Source: an uncultured Clostridia bacterium (GTDB taxonomy: Bacteria > Bacillota > Clostridia > Christensenellales > Borkfalkiaceae). From it: a stretch of 64,000 nucleotides of DNA. Positions 16,333 to 26,528 of this stretch are shown here, in pieces; position 1 is the stretch's first letter, and every line of letters begins with the position of its first letter. The notes under the pieces are model-generated. The model made no database searches. It worked only from the letters and a program-made list of their open reading frames with translations, and had not been told where the DNA came from. The translations under genes and the position numbers were made by a program. The stretch is taken from positions 248,001 to 312,000 of the forward strand of contig CALVPT010000001.1 of NCBI GenBank assembly GCA_944354125.1, in the 5' to 3' direction.

Positions 16333-17505
16333 TTATAAGGCAAACTTACCCGTCTTAAGGAATTCGACTATGGCGTCGAATACGTTCTGCAGAGGATTGA
16401 ACTTGTAGAGGCTATTGCCGAATACGGAAGCATCCGTATAGCTTGTCAGCTTGTCGAACTCGACAGTGCCGTCGAGCGCATATGTAATTCCTCCGACCGC
16501 CATCAGTAGGCCGAACACGACGCCGAGCAATACCAGCGCGCCTATTATGCCGTCGACGCCCATAAACACCTTATTATCCCTCAGCCTGTCGACCAGCTTA
16601 GGAAGGAATATGCCTATTATGATTATGACGACGAGCATTATGACAAAGAGCACCGCCGTTATTATGCCTATTGCAATTGTCGGCTTGAACTCGCTGAGAG
16701 CTTCGGGAAGAGATGCCAAAAGCCCGTCGGATATGGACGTTACAAGTCCGCTGCAGACATCGCCCGAGGCAATGACATATGAGCTGTAACCTGCTCCGCC
16801 GATAAGCCCGAGCACTACGACTATGCACAGGAACGAGCTTATGCCCGACCTGAATCCGACGCGGAAACTTGCACACAAAAGACATACGAGAAGGGTATCG
16901 AGCGCAATCTTCTTTCCGAACGAAACCCAGAAATCGGAGGATACGGCTTCGTCAATGAAGTCGGTAAACGCAGACTTATCGAGAACGCCCGTAAGCATCT
17001 GGGATACCATAAGGAAAAAGGATATGAGCGCAAACGCCGCAACTGCCGCATTCACCGCGCCCGAAACGCCGCCGAGCACTACGTCGACTACTCCGCCTGC
17101 ACCCGTTCTGACCTTAAGGAGCTTTTTCTTGCGCTTTAAGTTTCTTCTGTACTCCCTTCTGTCGTTGCCGTCGATTGCCGACTGCATCTCCGCCTCGGCT
17201 TCCTCTATGTCGTCCCTTGCATGAACGAGGTTATACTCGCGCTTTGCATTCCTTGCAGAACTCAGCACCTTGCCTATCAGCGAAAAGATTGCCGTTGCAA
17301 TGAGAAAGGCTCCTACGCATACCCCGGCGACGATGTAGAAATAGTACTCGTTTCCGCTTTCGACAAGCGTTGACGTGACATACAGCGCGACGAGTGTAAG
17401 CACAACCGAAAGCCCCCAGACAGATATCCTTGAATAACGTCTGAAACAGCCGGCAATTGCACCTATCGCCGCAAGAGCGCCTAAGCCGCAAATTAAGTAT
17501 ATCAT
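16333..17505 (-). CDS. Multi-pass membrane protein, tentatively CvpA-like
   Basis: I do not recognise this 390-aa protein with certainty. About nine hydrophobic segments are split by a charged cytoplasmic stretch rich in Arg, Lys and Glu (about residues 85-130). The part with VGFRSG near residue 220 and the DGIIGALVLLG motif near residue 323, following a DRLRDNK stretch, resembles CvpA-family proteins, which have a comparable GFxRG and D-x-x-x-GA pattern. The start has an excellent GGAGGAG site. It lies just downstream of glnS on the same strand with a 36-base gap, so it may be co-transcribed. Confidence 0.6.
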   Translation of the reverse strand: MIYLICGLGALAAIGAIAGCFRRYSRISVWGLSVVLTLVALYVTSTLVESGNEYYFYIVAGVCVGAFLIATAIFSLIGKVLSSARNAKREYNLVHARDDIEEAEAEMQSAIDGNDRREYRRNLKRKKKLLKVRTGAGGVVDVVLGGVSGAVNAAVAAFALISFFLMVSQMLTGVLDKSAFTDFIDEAVSSDFWVSFGKKIALDTLLVCLLCASFRVGFRSGISSFLCIVVVLGLIGGAGYSSYVIASGDVCSGLVTSISDGLLASLPEALSEFKPTIAIGIITAVLFVIMLVVIIIIGIFLPKLVDRLRDNKVFMGVDGIIGALVLLGVVFGLLMAVGGITYALDGTVEFDKLTSYTDASVFGNSLYKFNPLQNVFDAIVEFLKTGKFAL

Positions 17506-17541
17506 AACTCCTCCGTCTTGTTTTTGTTAAAGTTCTCTCTA

Positions 17542-19194
17542 TTATTTATTGAAATTATCTTTGAGCGAAACTATCTCCGAAAGAATAAGCCCTCCGTTTT
17601 CGGAAGTCATCTTCTTGTAATATCCCGTACGCATGAGCTGGAAGGGCTTACCCTCCTCGCTCTCAGCAATGTAAGGCTCGGCATAGCCGAAGAATATGCG
17701 CTCGCTGTTTTCATTCAGCCTTTCGGCATAGTCCTGGTCGGGATACTGCTCGTCCTTTAAAAGTGGCTGATACTGCCTGTACTCAGTTTTTACGCCGTAC
17801 TTTGCATCCACCCACTGTATGACGCCCTTTGCCTTTATCTCGCTCTTTACCGTACTTCCCGAACGCGTCTCGGGGAAATAGGTACAGAATATCTCGCTTA
17901 CCTTTCCGTCTTCGTCCGTCGCGAAATCGTCGCACCTGACGATATATGCCGACTTGAGTCTGACGAAACCGCCCTTATACAGTCTCTTGAACTTGTGAGG
18001 TGGCTCGATTGCAAAATCGTCCCTGTCGATATATACGCTGCCGGTGAACTTTACATTCCTCATTGCACCGCTTCCGTCGGTGGGATTTTTCTCGAACTCC
18101 AGCTCCTCCTCGCCCGAATAGTTGGTGATTGTCAGCTTTACTGCATCTATGACGCCCATCGCCCTTTCCGCCGTAGTGTTGAGGCAATCCCTTATGCACT
18201 CGTCAAGCTGGGCAAGACTGACTACGCCGTAGTTCTTTGCAACGCCGACGTCGGCGCAGAACTTCTTGAGCGCCTCGGGAGGTACTCCCCTGTTCTTGAG
18301 TCCCATGAGCGTAGGCATTCTGGGGTCGTCCCAGCCCCTTACAAAGCCCTCGTCTACGAGCTTTTTAAGGTAACGCTTGGACATGAGCATGTTGGTTATA
18401 TTCAGCCTTGCAAACTCTATCTGTCTGGGACGGGGCGCAGGGAAACCTGCCTTGTCGATGACCCAGTCATAGAGCGGTCTGTGATTTTCAAATTCGAGAG
18501 AGCACAGCGAATGGGTTATGCCCTCTATGGCATCCGATATGGGATGCGCGAAGTCGTACATGGGATATATGCACCACTTGTCGCCCTGACGATAGTGAGG
18601 AACGTGCGCAATGCGGTAAAGCACGGGGTCCCTCATGTTGAGGTTGGGCGAGGACATGTCTATCTTTGCCCTCAGCACCTTTGCGCCGTCGGGATAAATG
18701 CCTGCCTTCATCTCGCGGAAGAGTTTAAGATTCTCCTCTACGCTCCTGTTGCGGTAAGGGCTTTCGACGCCGGGCTGCGTTAGCGTGCCCCTGGTCGCCG
18801 TTATCTCCTCGGCAGAGAGATCGCAGACGTATGCGTTGCCGTCGGTTATATACTTTTCGGCAATCTCGTAGAGCTTGTCATAGTAGTCGGACGCGAAGAA
18901 TAGATTGTCGTATTCGAAGCCCAGCCATTTGACGGCGTCGACAATCGAATTGACGTACTCATAATCTTCCTTTGCGGGATTGGTATCGTCCATTCTGAGG
19001 TTGAGTTTGCCGTGATACTTTTCCTTGACTCCGAAATTTATGCAGAGCGCCTTTACGTGCCCTATGTGCAGATATCCGTTGGGTTCGGGCGGAAAGCGCA
19101 CGCATATCTGGTTGCCTACGCTCTCAAACTTGCCCTGTTCGAGTTCTTCGTTTATATACTGTTCGATGAAATTTGTTGCTTCGGGTAAATTCAT
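17542..19194 (-). CDS. glnS: Glutaminyl-tRNA synthetase
   Basis: Class I synthetase that charges tRNA-Gln directly. The 550-aa product has the HIGH motif in PPEPNGYLHIGH (about residue 44), KMSKS as LMSKRYL (about 262), and the C-terminal anticodon-binding beta-barrels (about 340-550). I prefer the ATG at 19194, nine bases after AGGTG. An in-frame GTG four codons upstream (19206) would use that same GTG and lacks a ribosome site. GlnS is patchily distributed in bacteria, since many Gram-positives use GluRS plus GatCAB instead. Confidence 0.95.
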   Translation of the reverse strand: MNLPEATNFIEQYINEELEQGKFESVGNQICVRFPPEPNGYLHIGHVKALCINFGVKEKYHGKLNLRMDDTNPAKEDYEYVNSIVDAVKWLGFEYDNLFFASDYYDKLYEIAEKYITDGNAYVCDLSAEEITATRGTLTQPGVESPYRNRSVEENLKLFREMKAGIYPDGAKVLRAKIDMSSPNLNMRDPVLYRIAHVPHYRQGDKWCIYPMYDFAHPISDAIEGITHSLCSLEFENHRPLYDWVIDKAGFPAPRPRQIEFARLNITNMLMSKRYLKKLVDEGFVRGWDDPRMPTLMGLKNRGVPPEALKKFCADVGVAKNYGVVSLAQLDECIRDCLNTTAERAMGVIDAVKLTITNYSGEEELEFEKNPTDGSGAMRNVKFTGSVYIDRDDFAIEPPHKFKRLYKGGFVRLKSAYIVRCDDFATDEDGKVSEIFCTYFPETRSGSTVKSEIKAKGVIQWVDAKYGVKTEYRQYQPLLKDEQYPDQDYAERLNENSERIFFGYAEPYIAESEEGKPFQLMRTGYYKKMTSENGGLILSEIVSLKDNFNK

Positions 19195-19261
19195 ATTCTC
19201 GTACACCTAATAAATATCAGTTTTCCCCAATATCATTGATTTGCAGACGGCATATTACAAC

Positions 19262-20923
19262 TTAAGAAAGTCCTGTTATTCTGCCGTCGGCGTCTATGTC
19301 TATCTTCTCAGCGCAGGGCACTTTGCCGAGCCCCGGCATGAGCATTACGCTGCCAGCTATAGCGACTATGAAACCTGCGCCGCCCCTGTACTCTATGTCC
19401 CTGACATAAATTTTGAAGCCCTTGGGCGCGGCGAGCTTTGAAGCGTCGTCCGAAAGCGAATACTGCGTCTTTGCTATTATTACGGGCAATCCCTTTATTC
19501 CCTTGCCCTCTATGTCGGCAATCTTGCGCTCGGCAAGTTCGGAATAGGTGGCGCCGTCTCCGCCGTATACCTTCTTTACTATGTCCTCTATCTTTGTCAT
19601 TATGTCGTCGTTCAGATCGTATGCGAAGGCAAGCTTGCTCTTCTGCTCGCACGCCTTTGCAACGGCTTCGGCAAGCTCCTTGCCGCCCTCGCCGCCCTTC
19701 AAGAATACGTCGGTGAATACCGCCCTGGCACCTGCCTCTTGGCAGGCGTTCATTACGGTTTCAATCTCAGCCGCAGTATCGGTGGCAAACCTGTTCATTG
19801 CTACGATTACGGGTTTTTTATAGACGTTCCTTATGTTGTCTACGTGCTTTATGAGGTTTGGAAGTCCTGCCTTGAGCGCCTGAACGTTTTCCTCGGAGAG
19901 CGTCGTCTTGTCAGCGCCGCCGTGCAGCTTGAGCGCCTTGACGGTAGCGACTACCACGACGCAATCGGGCTCGATTCCTGCAAGCCTGCACTTGGTGTCG
20001 AGGAACTTCTCGGCGCCGAGGTCTGCGCCGAAACCCGCCTCGGTTACGGCATAATCGGCAAGCGTCATTGCCGCCATCGTCGCCCTTATGCTGTTGCAAC
20101 CGTGGGCAATATTTGCGAAAGGTCCGCCGTGCACGAATGCGGGCGTACCCTCGAGAGTCTGCACGAGGTTGGGGTTTATGGCATCCTTTAAGAGCGTTGC
20201 CATTGCACCCTCTGCCTTAAGATCCCTGGCATAGACGAAGGAACCGTCCTCCCTCTCGCCGACGACTATGTTACCCAGGCGCTTTTTGAGGTCTGCAAGG
20301 TCGGCAGAAAGACAGAGAATTGCCATGACTTCGCTTGCCGCGGTTATGGAGAAGCTCTCCTTTCTGGTGTAGCTTGTACAGCCCTTCATGGTGCCGGCTT
20401 CGCTGGTTATGGTGAGGTCCCTGAGCGCCCTGTCGTTCATGTCCATGCAGCGGTGGAACAGAACTTCCTTGATGCCGAGGGCGTTGCCGCGGAATATGTG
20501 ATTGTCTATCATTGCGCAGAGCAGGTTATTTGCCGCCGTTATTGCGTGAAGGTCGCCCGTAAAGTGCAGATTTATGTCGGCCATGGGAATGACCTGGGCA
20601 TATCCGCCGCCTGCCGCTCCGCCCTTGATACCGAATACCGGTCCGAGCGAAGGTTCCCTGAGCGCGAGGCAGGCCCTCCTGCCCGTCCTTGCAAGTCCGT
20701 CGGCAAGGCCTATGGAGACGGTCGTCTTTCCCTCGCCGCTTGCCGTGGGGTTGATTGCCGTGACTAAAATGAGCTTGGCCTTGGGGCTGTATTTTTTAAT
20801 GTTTACCTTTGCCTTATACTTTCCGTATCTTTCAAGCTCGTCTTCCGTAAGTCCGAGTTTTGCGGCAATTTCGCCGATATCTTTCGGCTGCGCGCTCTCT
20901 GCAATTTCAATATCGCTCAACAT
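19262..20923 (-). CDS. fhs: Formate-tetrahydrofolate ligase
   Basis: Makes 10-formyl-THF from formate, THF and ATP, feeding purine and one-carbon pools, and characteristic of anaerobic Gram-positives. The 553-aa length is normal. The P-loop NPTASGEGKTT lies near residue 58, followed by REPSLGPVFGIKGGAAGGGYAQ (split here as REPSLGPVFG and KGGAAGGGYAQ) and the folate-site region FVHGGPFANIAHG near residue 267. It starts at the ATG at 20923 with a distant AAAGGTAGG site. glnS follows after 67 bases. Confidence 0.97.
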   Translation of the reverse strand: MLSDIEIAESAQPKDIGEIAAKLGLTEDELERYGKYKAKVNIKKYSPKAKLILVTAINPTASGEGKTTVSIGLADGLARTGRRACLALREPSLGPVFGIKGGAAGGGYAQVIPMADINLHFTGDLHAITAANNLLCAMIDNHIFRGNALGIKEVLFHRCMDMNDRALRDLTITSEAGTMKGCTSYTRKESFSITAASEVMAILCLSADLADLKKRLGNIVVGEREDGSFVYARDLKAEGAMATLLKDAINPNLVQTLEGTPAFVHGGPFANIAHGCNSIRATMAAMTLADYAVTEAGFGADLGAEKFLDTKCRLAGIEPDCVVVVATVKALKLHGGADKTTLSEENVQALKAGLPNLIKHVDNIRNVYKKPVIVAMNRFATDTAAEIETVMNACQEAGARAVFTDVFLKGGEGGKELAEAVAKACEQKSKLAFAYDLNDDIMTKIEDIVKKVYGGDGATYSELAERKIADIEGKGIKGLPVIIAKTQYSLSDDASKLAAPKGFKIYVRDIEYRGGAGFIVAIAGSVMLMPGLGKVPCAEKIDIDADGRITGLS

Positions 20924-20971
20924 ATTCTCAAAACGCCTACCTTTGTACTAAACATTATAACTGTCGTAGTT

Positions 20972-20980
20972 ATTATAGCA
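20972..20980 (-). promoter_or_regulatory. Extended -10 promoter of fhs
   Basis: Minus strand TGCTATAAT (20972-20980). A second TATAAT lies nearer the gene at 20954-20959. Neither has a good -35. Confidence 0.55.
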
Positions 20981-21079
20981 TATCCGCGCGACAAAGTATA
21001 GAGTTTATGACAACTTTTTAAAAAAACAATTAAAAATATGTGAAGTACAAAGTCCCATTCGTTTAGCCGTGCAAATCGC

Positions 21080-21109
21080 TTGACAATGAACGGTCTGCGA
21101 GCTTAAAAT
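21080..21109 (+). promoter_or_regulatory. Promoter of glyS
   Basis: TTGACA (21080-21085), 18-base spacer, TAAAAT (21104-21109). The leader of about 50 bases has a small hairpin (near 21129-21148) but no room for a T-box. Confidence 0.75.
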
Positions 21110-21163
21110 TTATCTTGAATTATTTTATGTGCATAGGCACTGTGCACTCATAAGGAGTTTTTT

Positions 21164-22567
21164 ATGGCAGATAAAAAGAGGGCGGTAACACAGGATAAGC
21201 TTGTTGCCCTTTGCAAGAACAGAGGCTTCGTCTTCCCCGGAAGCGAAATTTACGGCGGTCTTGCCAATACCTGGGACTACGGTCCCCTTGGCGTAGAGCT
21301 CAAGAACAACATCAAGAAAGCCTGGTGGAAAAAGTTCGTACAGGAAAACACCCTCAACACGGGTCTCGACTGCGCAATCCTCATGAATACGCGCACCTGG
21401 AAGGCGAGCGGTCACCTCGGCGGCTTCTCCGACCCCCTGATGGACTGCAAAAACTGCAAGACGAGGCACAGAGCCGACAACCTTGTAGAGGCATACTGCA
21501 CAAAGCACGGCCTTGACGTCAAGGTAGAGGCAATGGACAACGACCAGCTTGAAAAGTTCATTCAGGAAAAGGGCATTGTCTGCCCCGTCTGTGGCAAGAG
21601 CGACTTCACGCCCATAAGGAAATTCAACCTCATGTTCAAGACCTATCAGGGCGTAACAGAGGACAGCGTAAACACCGTCTACCTCCGTCCCGAAACGGCG
21701 CAGGGCATATTCGTAAACTTCAAGAACGTACAGCGCTCGACGAGAATGAGAGTGCCCTTCGGCATAGGTCAGATAGGCAAGTCGTTCAGGAACGAGATTA
21801 CCCCCGGCAACTTCATCTTCAGAGTGAGAGAGTTCGAGCAGATGGAGCTTGAATTCTTCTGCAAGCCCGGAACCGACCTGGAGTGGTTCGGCTACTGGAA
21901 GGAATACTGCAAGAACTTCCTTTTAAGCCTGGGCATGACCAAGGAGAATTTAAGGCTGAGAGACCACTCCCCCGAAGAGCTCTGCTTCTATTCCAAGGCG
22001 ACGACCGACTTCGAATATAACTTTGCATTCGGCTGGGGCGAACTGTGGGGCATTGCCGACAGAACCGACTATGACCTCACCCAGCACCAGAACGAGAGCG
22101 GCGAGAGCATGGAATACACCGACCCCGTGACGGGCGAAAAATACGTGCCCTACGTAATTGAGCCCTCGCTCGGCGTCGAGAGAATGGTACTTGCATACCT
22201 CACCGATGCATACGACGAAGAGGTACTCGACGAGGCTAAAAAGGATGTAAGAACGGTAATGCACCTTCATCCCTTCCTCGCACCCTACAAGGCGGCAATA
22301 CTTCCCCTTCAGAAGAACCTTTCGGAAAAGGCTGACGAGCTCTACCGCGCGCTTGCAAAGAAGTTCTCGGTTACTTACGACGTGACGGGCTCCATAGGCA
22401 AGAGATACAGAAGACAGGACGAAATAGGCACGCCTTACTGCATAACCGTAGATTTCCAGACACTTGAGGACGACACCGTAACGGTCAGAGACAGGGACAG
22501 CATGGAGCAGATACGTCTGCCCATATCCGAGCTCGAGGCATACATCGAAAAGAGCCTTGAATTCTGA
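21164..22567 (+). CDS. glyS: Glycyl-tRNA synthetase, single-chain (alpha2) type
   Basis: Class II synthetase of the type shared by eukaryotes, archaea and many Gram-positives, and not the alpha2beta2 GlyQS type. The 467-aa product shows [13 protein letters not shown] near residue 31, a zinc region with Cys pairs (about 90 and 140), motif 2 as SFRNEITP near residue 207, motif 3 as [10 protein letters not shown] near residue 329, and the C-terminal anticodon-binding domain from about 370. The ribosome site is AAGGAG. A strong terminator follows. Confidence 0.97.
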   Translation: MADKKRAVTQDKLVALCKNRGFVFPGSEIYGGLANTWDYGPLGVELKNNIKKAWWKKFVQENTLNTGLDCAILMNTRTWKASGHLGGFSDPLMDCKNCKTRHRADNLVEAYCTKHGLDVKVEAMDNDQLEKFIQEKGIVCPVCGKSDFTPIRKFNLMFKTYQGVTEDSVNTVYLRPETAQGIFVNFKNVQRSTRMRVPFGIGQIGKSFRNEITPGNFIFRVREFEQMELEFFCKPGTDLEWFGYWKEYCKNFLLSLGMTKENLRLRDHSPEELCFYSKATTDFEYNFAFGWGELWGIADRTDYDLTQHQNESGESMEYTDPVTGEKYVPYVIEPSLGVERMVLAYLTDAYDEEVLDEAKKDVRTVMHLHPFLAPYKAAILPLQKNLSEKADELYRALAKKFSVTYDVTGSIGKRYRRQDEIGTPYCITVDFQTLEDDTVTVRDRDSMEQIRLPISELEAYIEKSLEF

Positions 22568-22612
22568 TTGCCCCCGTACTATCATTGAATTAAACCATAT
22601 TTTGGCGAGCAA

Positions 22613-22651
22613 AAGCCCGTCGCGCAATCCTGCGCGACGGGCTTGATTTTT
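22613..22651 (+). terminator. Intrinsic terminator after glyS
   Basis: Perfect 14-bp stem (22613-22626 with 22631-22644), four-base loop, then GATTTTT. A-rich sequence on the other side means it can also serve the convergent minus-strand gene. Confidence 0.85.
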
Positions 22652-22678
22652 AAGTTGTAAAACTGACCGGTGGCGCGC

Positions 22679-23713
22679 TTATGAATTGCCGCCGTCGCCG
22701 AATATGGAATTTATTATTCCCTTGCCAAGCTTTTTGCCTATCTTCTCCTTCAAGGAGACCTTTTTGGGTTTTTCCTCCACCTCTATGCTGCCGACCAGAT
22801 TCATATCCTTGCAGGGATTTACATTGACGTAGCCGCACTCCTCGGCATAGCTGAACACGTTTTTTATCACGCCCTCGGTTACAGCCTTGTCCTCCTCGGG
22901 AACGAGTTCGAGCGCCGAATAGATATTGCTGACGGTGATGGTCTGAATATACTTTCTGCCGAGCGAGGGAAGAAGGTTGCCGTCGACAATCCTGCCGATA
23001 TCCTCTACATATTCCTTGCTGACCTTTTTGACAGACTTGATGTTGCCGTTATCGGATATGAGAAGCTGATACCACTCCAGAACGACGAAAGAAAAGCGCC
23101 TTTTTATCTTTGTAGGGGACAGAAGCCACCTTGCAAGTCCGCCGAATCCTCCGAATATGAGGGGCAGCGCCGAGAAGATTACGAACACTATCGAAACTAT
23201 GGTGGCAATTGTATTGAGCGCTATCGACATGCTGTCGTCGGCGCCCGAAACGGCGCTTATGACGACCGCCGTGATACCCATTATGAGCGAGACGACGCGC
23301 GTGACGTACCTTAAAATCTTAAGCGTATTATTCTTCTTTTTTACGTTTTTGGTAGTCGAACTGCGCGTAGCCACCAGCGAAAAGACTATGACGGCGATTG
23401 TCAGCGCGGCATACACGCCGATAATCGTATATATTATAACCTGCGACGCAAGCGAAGTTATCTTGGTTATTCCGCTGAATATCATGAACGCGACATACAG
23501 AAGCGTGAATACCACCGAACCTATTGTGCCGACAAAGTTGAGCCTGCGCTTTATCTGCGCCCTGTTGGCATAGACCGACTTGAGAAGGCAGCGTATGTCA
23601 TACACGTCCTTGGCAAGCGTAAACGCCTCGTCAGCGGATATCTTGTGAATTACCTTTCTAGGGTCCTGAACGACCTCTTCCTGCTCGTCCGACGTCATCC
23701 TTTCATCCTTCAT
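22679..23713 (-). CDS. Unknown membrane protein (four hydrophobic segments)
   Basis: I do not recognise this 344-aa protein. It has an acidic N-terminus, hydrophobic segments at about 59-80, 88-112, 140-160 and 165-190, a basic loop (KNVKKKNN) between the second and third, and a soluble C-terminal part (about 210-344) ending in a Lys/Gly-rich tail. The ribosome site AAAGGAGG is strong. It lies 14 bases after the ABC-F gene on the same strand and is the last gene of that unit. Confidence 0.75.
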   Translation of the reverse strand: MKDERMTSDEQEEVVQDPRKVIHKISADEAFTLAKDVYDIRCLLKSVYANRAQIKRRLNFVGTIGSVVFTLLYVAFMIFSGITKITSLASQVIIYTIIGVYAALTIAVIVFSLVATRSSTTKNVKKKNNTLKILRYVTRVVSLIMGITAVVISAVSGADDSMSIALNTIATIVSIVFVIFSALPLIFGGFGGLARWLLSPTKIKRRFSFVVLEWYQLLISDNGNIKSVKKVSKEYVEDIGRIVDGNLLPSLGRKYIQTITVSNIYSALELVPEEDKAVTEGVIKNVFSYAEECGYVNVNPCKDMNLVGSIEVEEKPKKVSLKEKIGKKLGKGIINSIFGDGGNS

Positions 23714-23727
23714 CGTCCTTACCTCCT

Positions 23728-25620
23728 TTAAAGTAACTGCCCGTAGAGCGAATACAGTTCCTCGAGCTGAGCGCGCACTCCCTCGAGTTCGGAAATTACG
23801 GCGTTAAGCTTTTTATAGTCGCCCGTCACCTGAGGGTCGGCAAGCTGTGCATTCAGCTCCCCTTCCCTGCCCTCGAGCGAGGCTATTTCGCCCTCTATGC
23901 GCCTGATTTCGGCCTTCTTATTCGCCTCTTCCGCCCTGTCCTTTTTAGAGCGGTAGGACGCCTCCCTCTGCCGCTCGTATTCCGCGCGGCGCGCCGCCTC
24001 TTCCTGTTCTTCGGCAAGTTTTTTCTTCTTTGCCTTGGCTTCCTTATATCCTTCATAGCCGCCGTCATATTCAGCAAGCCTGCCGTCGGCTATCTCGACC
24101 ACCTTTTGCGCGAGCGCGGAAATGAAATATCTGTCGTGCGACACGAATATCACCGTGCCGTCAAACTCCTTGAGCGCGCTTTCCAGACTCTCCCTTGCGG
24201 GGAGGTCGAGATGGTTTGTCGGCTCGTCGAGCACCAGCACGTTGCCGTGTGCATTTTCAAACACGCACAGCGCGAGTTTTGCCCTCTCTCCGCCCGAAAG
24301 TTCGCCCACCTTTTTGTACATATCCTCGGGAAACAGTCCGCACCGCGCGAGCGACGCCCTGACCTCCGTCTGCGAATACGCGACATGGCGCGACCACAGC
24401 TCGTCTATGACGGTATTTTCAGGGTCGAGGTTGGCGTTCTCCTGGTCGTAGAGCGCAAATTTTACGAATCTGCCGCAGGTTATTGCCGCATTTTCTCCGC
24501 CGCACACGGCGTGCAAAAAGGTAGATTTTCCTGCGCCGTTTTCGCCGACTATTGCCACCTTTTCGCCGCGCATAATCTGCAATTGCCCCCCGGATATGAG
24601 GCGTTTACCGCCTATTTCGAGGTCAAGATTTTCTACGCTAAGGACAATCTCGCCGGGGCGGTCGGTATAGGTGAATTTAAACCTCGGCGGCGAGGGCGGC
24701 GTGAACGGCTTTTCTAGTATTTCCATCCTTTCGAGCTTGTTCACCCTGCTCTGCGCCGACTTTGCCGTCGTCGCCCTTACTATGTTCTTGTCGATATAAG
24801 TCTGTAATTTTTTTATCTCTTCCTGCTGTTTTTCATATTCCTTCAGGGCGAGCGCATAAGCCTCCGCCTTCAGAATCTTATATTTGGAATAGTTGCCTGA
24901 ATACGAATGCAGTTTCTTATTCTCTATCTCTATTGTAGACGTCGCCACCCTGTCGAGAAAATATCTGTCGTGGGAAACGACGAATATCGCGCCCTTAAAC
25001 GACGCCAGATAGTCCTCCAGCCAGTACAGCGTATTTATGTCCAGGTGGTTTGTCGGCTCATCCAGAATGAGCAGGTCGGGCTGTTCGAGAAGTAGCCTTG
25101 CAAGCTTGAGCCGCGTCTTTTCGCCGCCCGACATCGTGTCTATTTTCCTGTCGTAGAAGTCGGCAAAGCCCATGCCGTTGAGCACCGTCTTTATGCGCAC
25201 CTCGACGTTATATGCATCCGTCGCCGCAACATATTTATTGAGACTTTCCAGCCGCGCCGATAACTTTGCATATTCCTTGCCGCCGTACTCGCAGGCGGTG
25301 AGCTGCGCCGCAATTTCTGAAATCTTGCGGATTGCGGACAGCTCCTCGAAAAATACCCCGAGCATCTCGGAATAGACCGTGTTTCCGCTCTCGTAGCCGC
25401 CGTTCTGCTCGAGATAGCCAATCTTTACGCCGTTCTTTATGCTGATTTCTCCGCTGTCTGCCTTAAGTTGCCCGAGCATAAGTCTGATGAGCGTCGTCTT
25501 CCCCGCGCCGTTTTCGCCGACAAGCCCTATCCTGGCGCCCTCGTTTACGGCAAAGTTGACCTCCGAAAATATTAAATTGTCGCCGTAGCCGAAGGCAACG
25601 TTCTTAAAATCGATAAGCAT
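23728..25620 (-). CDS. ABC-F family ATPase
   Basis: Soluble protein with two ATP-binding cassettes and no membrane domain, expected to act on the ribosome as a translation factor. The 630-aa product has Walker A GENGAGKTT (about 35) and GENGAGKST (about 350), signatures MSGGEKTR and LSGGERAK, and Walker B LLILDEPTNHLD and VLVLDEPTNHLD. A linker rich in charged residues (about 240-310) joins the cassettes, and a long Lys/Glu/Arg coiled coil (about 535-630) ends the chain, as in the Uup/YfmR group. It follows the radical SAM gene by three bases. Antibiotic-protection function is possible but not indicated. Confidence 0.93.
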   Translation of the reverse strand: MLIDFKNVAFGYGDNLIFSEVNFAVNEGARIGLVGENGAGKTTLIRLMLGQLKADSGEISIKNGVKIGYLEQNGGYESGNTVYSEMLGVFFEELSAIRKISEIAAQLTACEYGGKEYAKLSARLESLNKYVAATDAYNVEVRIKTVLNGMGFADFYDRKIDTMSGGEKTRLKLARLLLEQPDLLILDEPTNHLDINTLYWLEDYLASFKGAIFVVSHDRYFLDRVATSTIEIENKKLHSYSGNYSKYKILKAEAYALALKEYEKQQEEIKKLQTYIDKNIVRATTAKSAQSRVNKLERMEILEKPFTPPSPPRFKFTYTDRPGEIVLSVENLDLEIGGKRLISGGQLQIMRGEKVAIVGENGAGKSTFLHAVCGGENAAITCGRFVKFALYDQENANLDPENTVIDELWSRHVAYSQTEVRASLARCGLFPEDMYKKVGELSGGERAKLALCVFENAHGNVLVLDEPTNHLDLPARESLESALKEFDGTVIFVSHDRYFISALAQKVVEIADGRLAEYDGGYEGYKEAKAKKKKLAEEQEEAARRAEYERQREASYRSKKDRAEEANKKAEIRRIEGEIASLEGREGELNAQLADPQVTGDYKKLNAVISELEGVRAQLEELYSLYGQLL

Positions 25621-25623
25621 AAA

Positions 25624-26478
25624 TCAATAGTCCCAGTCGGGCACGAACGCCCTGTCCGAGCTTGTCCTGTCCTGTAAAAATACGTTCTTCAAGCCGTATG
25701 CGCGCACCGCCTCGAGCGCGGCGGCATACTCCCTCTTTGTGATCGGGCGTCTGAGTTCGGGAAAATTATCCGCCTCGCCCATGGGCGTGAACTGGCTCAT
25801 GAGGCTGAAATATACGCCTTCGCCCAGCTTTGACACGAATTCTATTATCTTCACGCTGTCGTATACCGCCAGCGGCATTATGAGGTGGCGCACTATGCAG
25901 CCCGAGAGCATCTTGCCGTTTTCGTCCAGCTTCAAAGGCTTTTTTGCCATGAACTCTATGGCGGGCAAAGCAAACTTTGCATAATCCTCCCTGCCCGTAT
26001 ACCGCCTGGAAAGCAAGGGATCTATAAACTTGAGGTCGGGCAGATATATGTCCGTAAAGCTGTCGGCAATCTTAAGCGTTTCCAACTTCTCGTATGAATG
26101 GGTATTATATACGACGGGAATTTTTGGACGATAGATTGCAAACGCCTCCGCAATCTTGTCGACATAGTGCGTGGGCGTTACAAGATTTATGTTGTCCGCT
26201 CCCCTCTCCTCCAGTTCCCTGAATATGTCGGCAAGTTCGGCAACCGTTATGTCCTTTCCGCGCTTGTTGTGCGAGAGTTCATAGTTCTGACAGAATACGC
26301 ATCTTAAAGAACAGCCGCAGAAAAATATGCAGCCGCTGCCCTTGGAAAAGGATATGGGCGGCTCCTCGAAGGGATGAAGATAGTATTTGGCTATTTTTAA
26401 GCCCGAGGCGCCGCATCTTCCAAGCTTGCCCAAGCTCCGGTCGACGCCGCACCCTGCGGGACAAAGATTGCATTCCAT
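25624..26478 (-). CDS. Radical SAM protein, PflA-like (COG1313 type)
   Basis: The 284-aa product carries an N-terminal zinc-like Cys set (CNLCPAGCG, GRCG) and the radical SAM cluster motif C-x3-C-x2-C at Cys56, Cys60 and Cys63 (CSLRCVFC). The GxIxG-like and C-terminal parts fit the pyruvate formate-lyase activase-like branch. The target is unknown, and no partner enzyme adjoins it. The ATG at 26478 has no ribosome site. A TAGAAT box ends six bases before it, suggesting a leaderless mRNA. The ABC-F gene follows directly. Confidence 0.88.
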   Translation of the reverse strand: MECNLCPAGCGVDRSLGKLGRCGASGLKIAKYYLHPFEEPPISFSKGSGCIFFCGCSLRCVFCQNYELSHNKRGKDITVAELADIFRELEERGADNINLVTPTHYVDKIAEAFAIYRPKIPVVYNTHSYEKLETLKIADSFTDIYLPDLKFIDPLLSRRYTGREDYAKFALPAIEFMAKKPLKLDENGKMLSGCIVRHLIMPLAVYDSVKIIEFVSKLGEGVYFSLMSQFTPMGEADNFPELRRPITKREYAAALEAVRAYGLKNVFLQDRTSSDRAFVPDWDY

Positions 26479-26484
26479 AGGACT

Positions 26485-26513
26485 ATTCTATCATATCGCA
26501 TAAAAAATGTAAA
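26485..26513 (-). promoter_or_regulatory. Promoter of the radical SAM/ABC-F unit (leaderless arrangement)
   Basis: Minus strand TTTACA (26508-26513), 17-base spacer, TAGAAT (26485-26490). Six bases separate the -10 box from the ATG. Confidence 0.75.
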
Positions 26514-26528
26514 CCTATGCGCTTTTAT

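Noticed and set aside
21110..21163. T-box leader for glyS
   Set aside because: Only about 50 bases separate the promoter from the gene, and no T-box sequence is present. The small hairpin there is not diagnostic.
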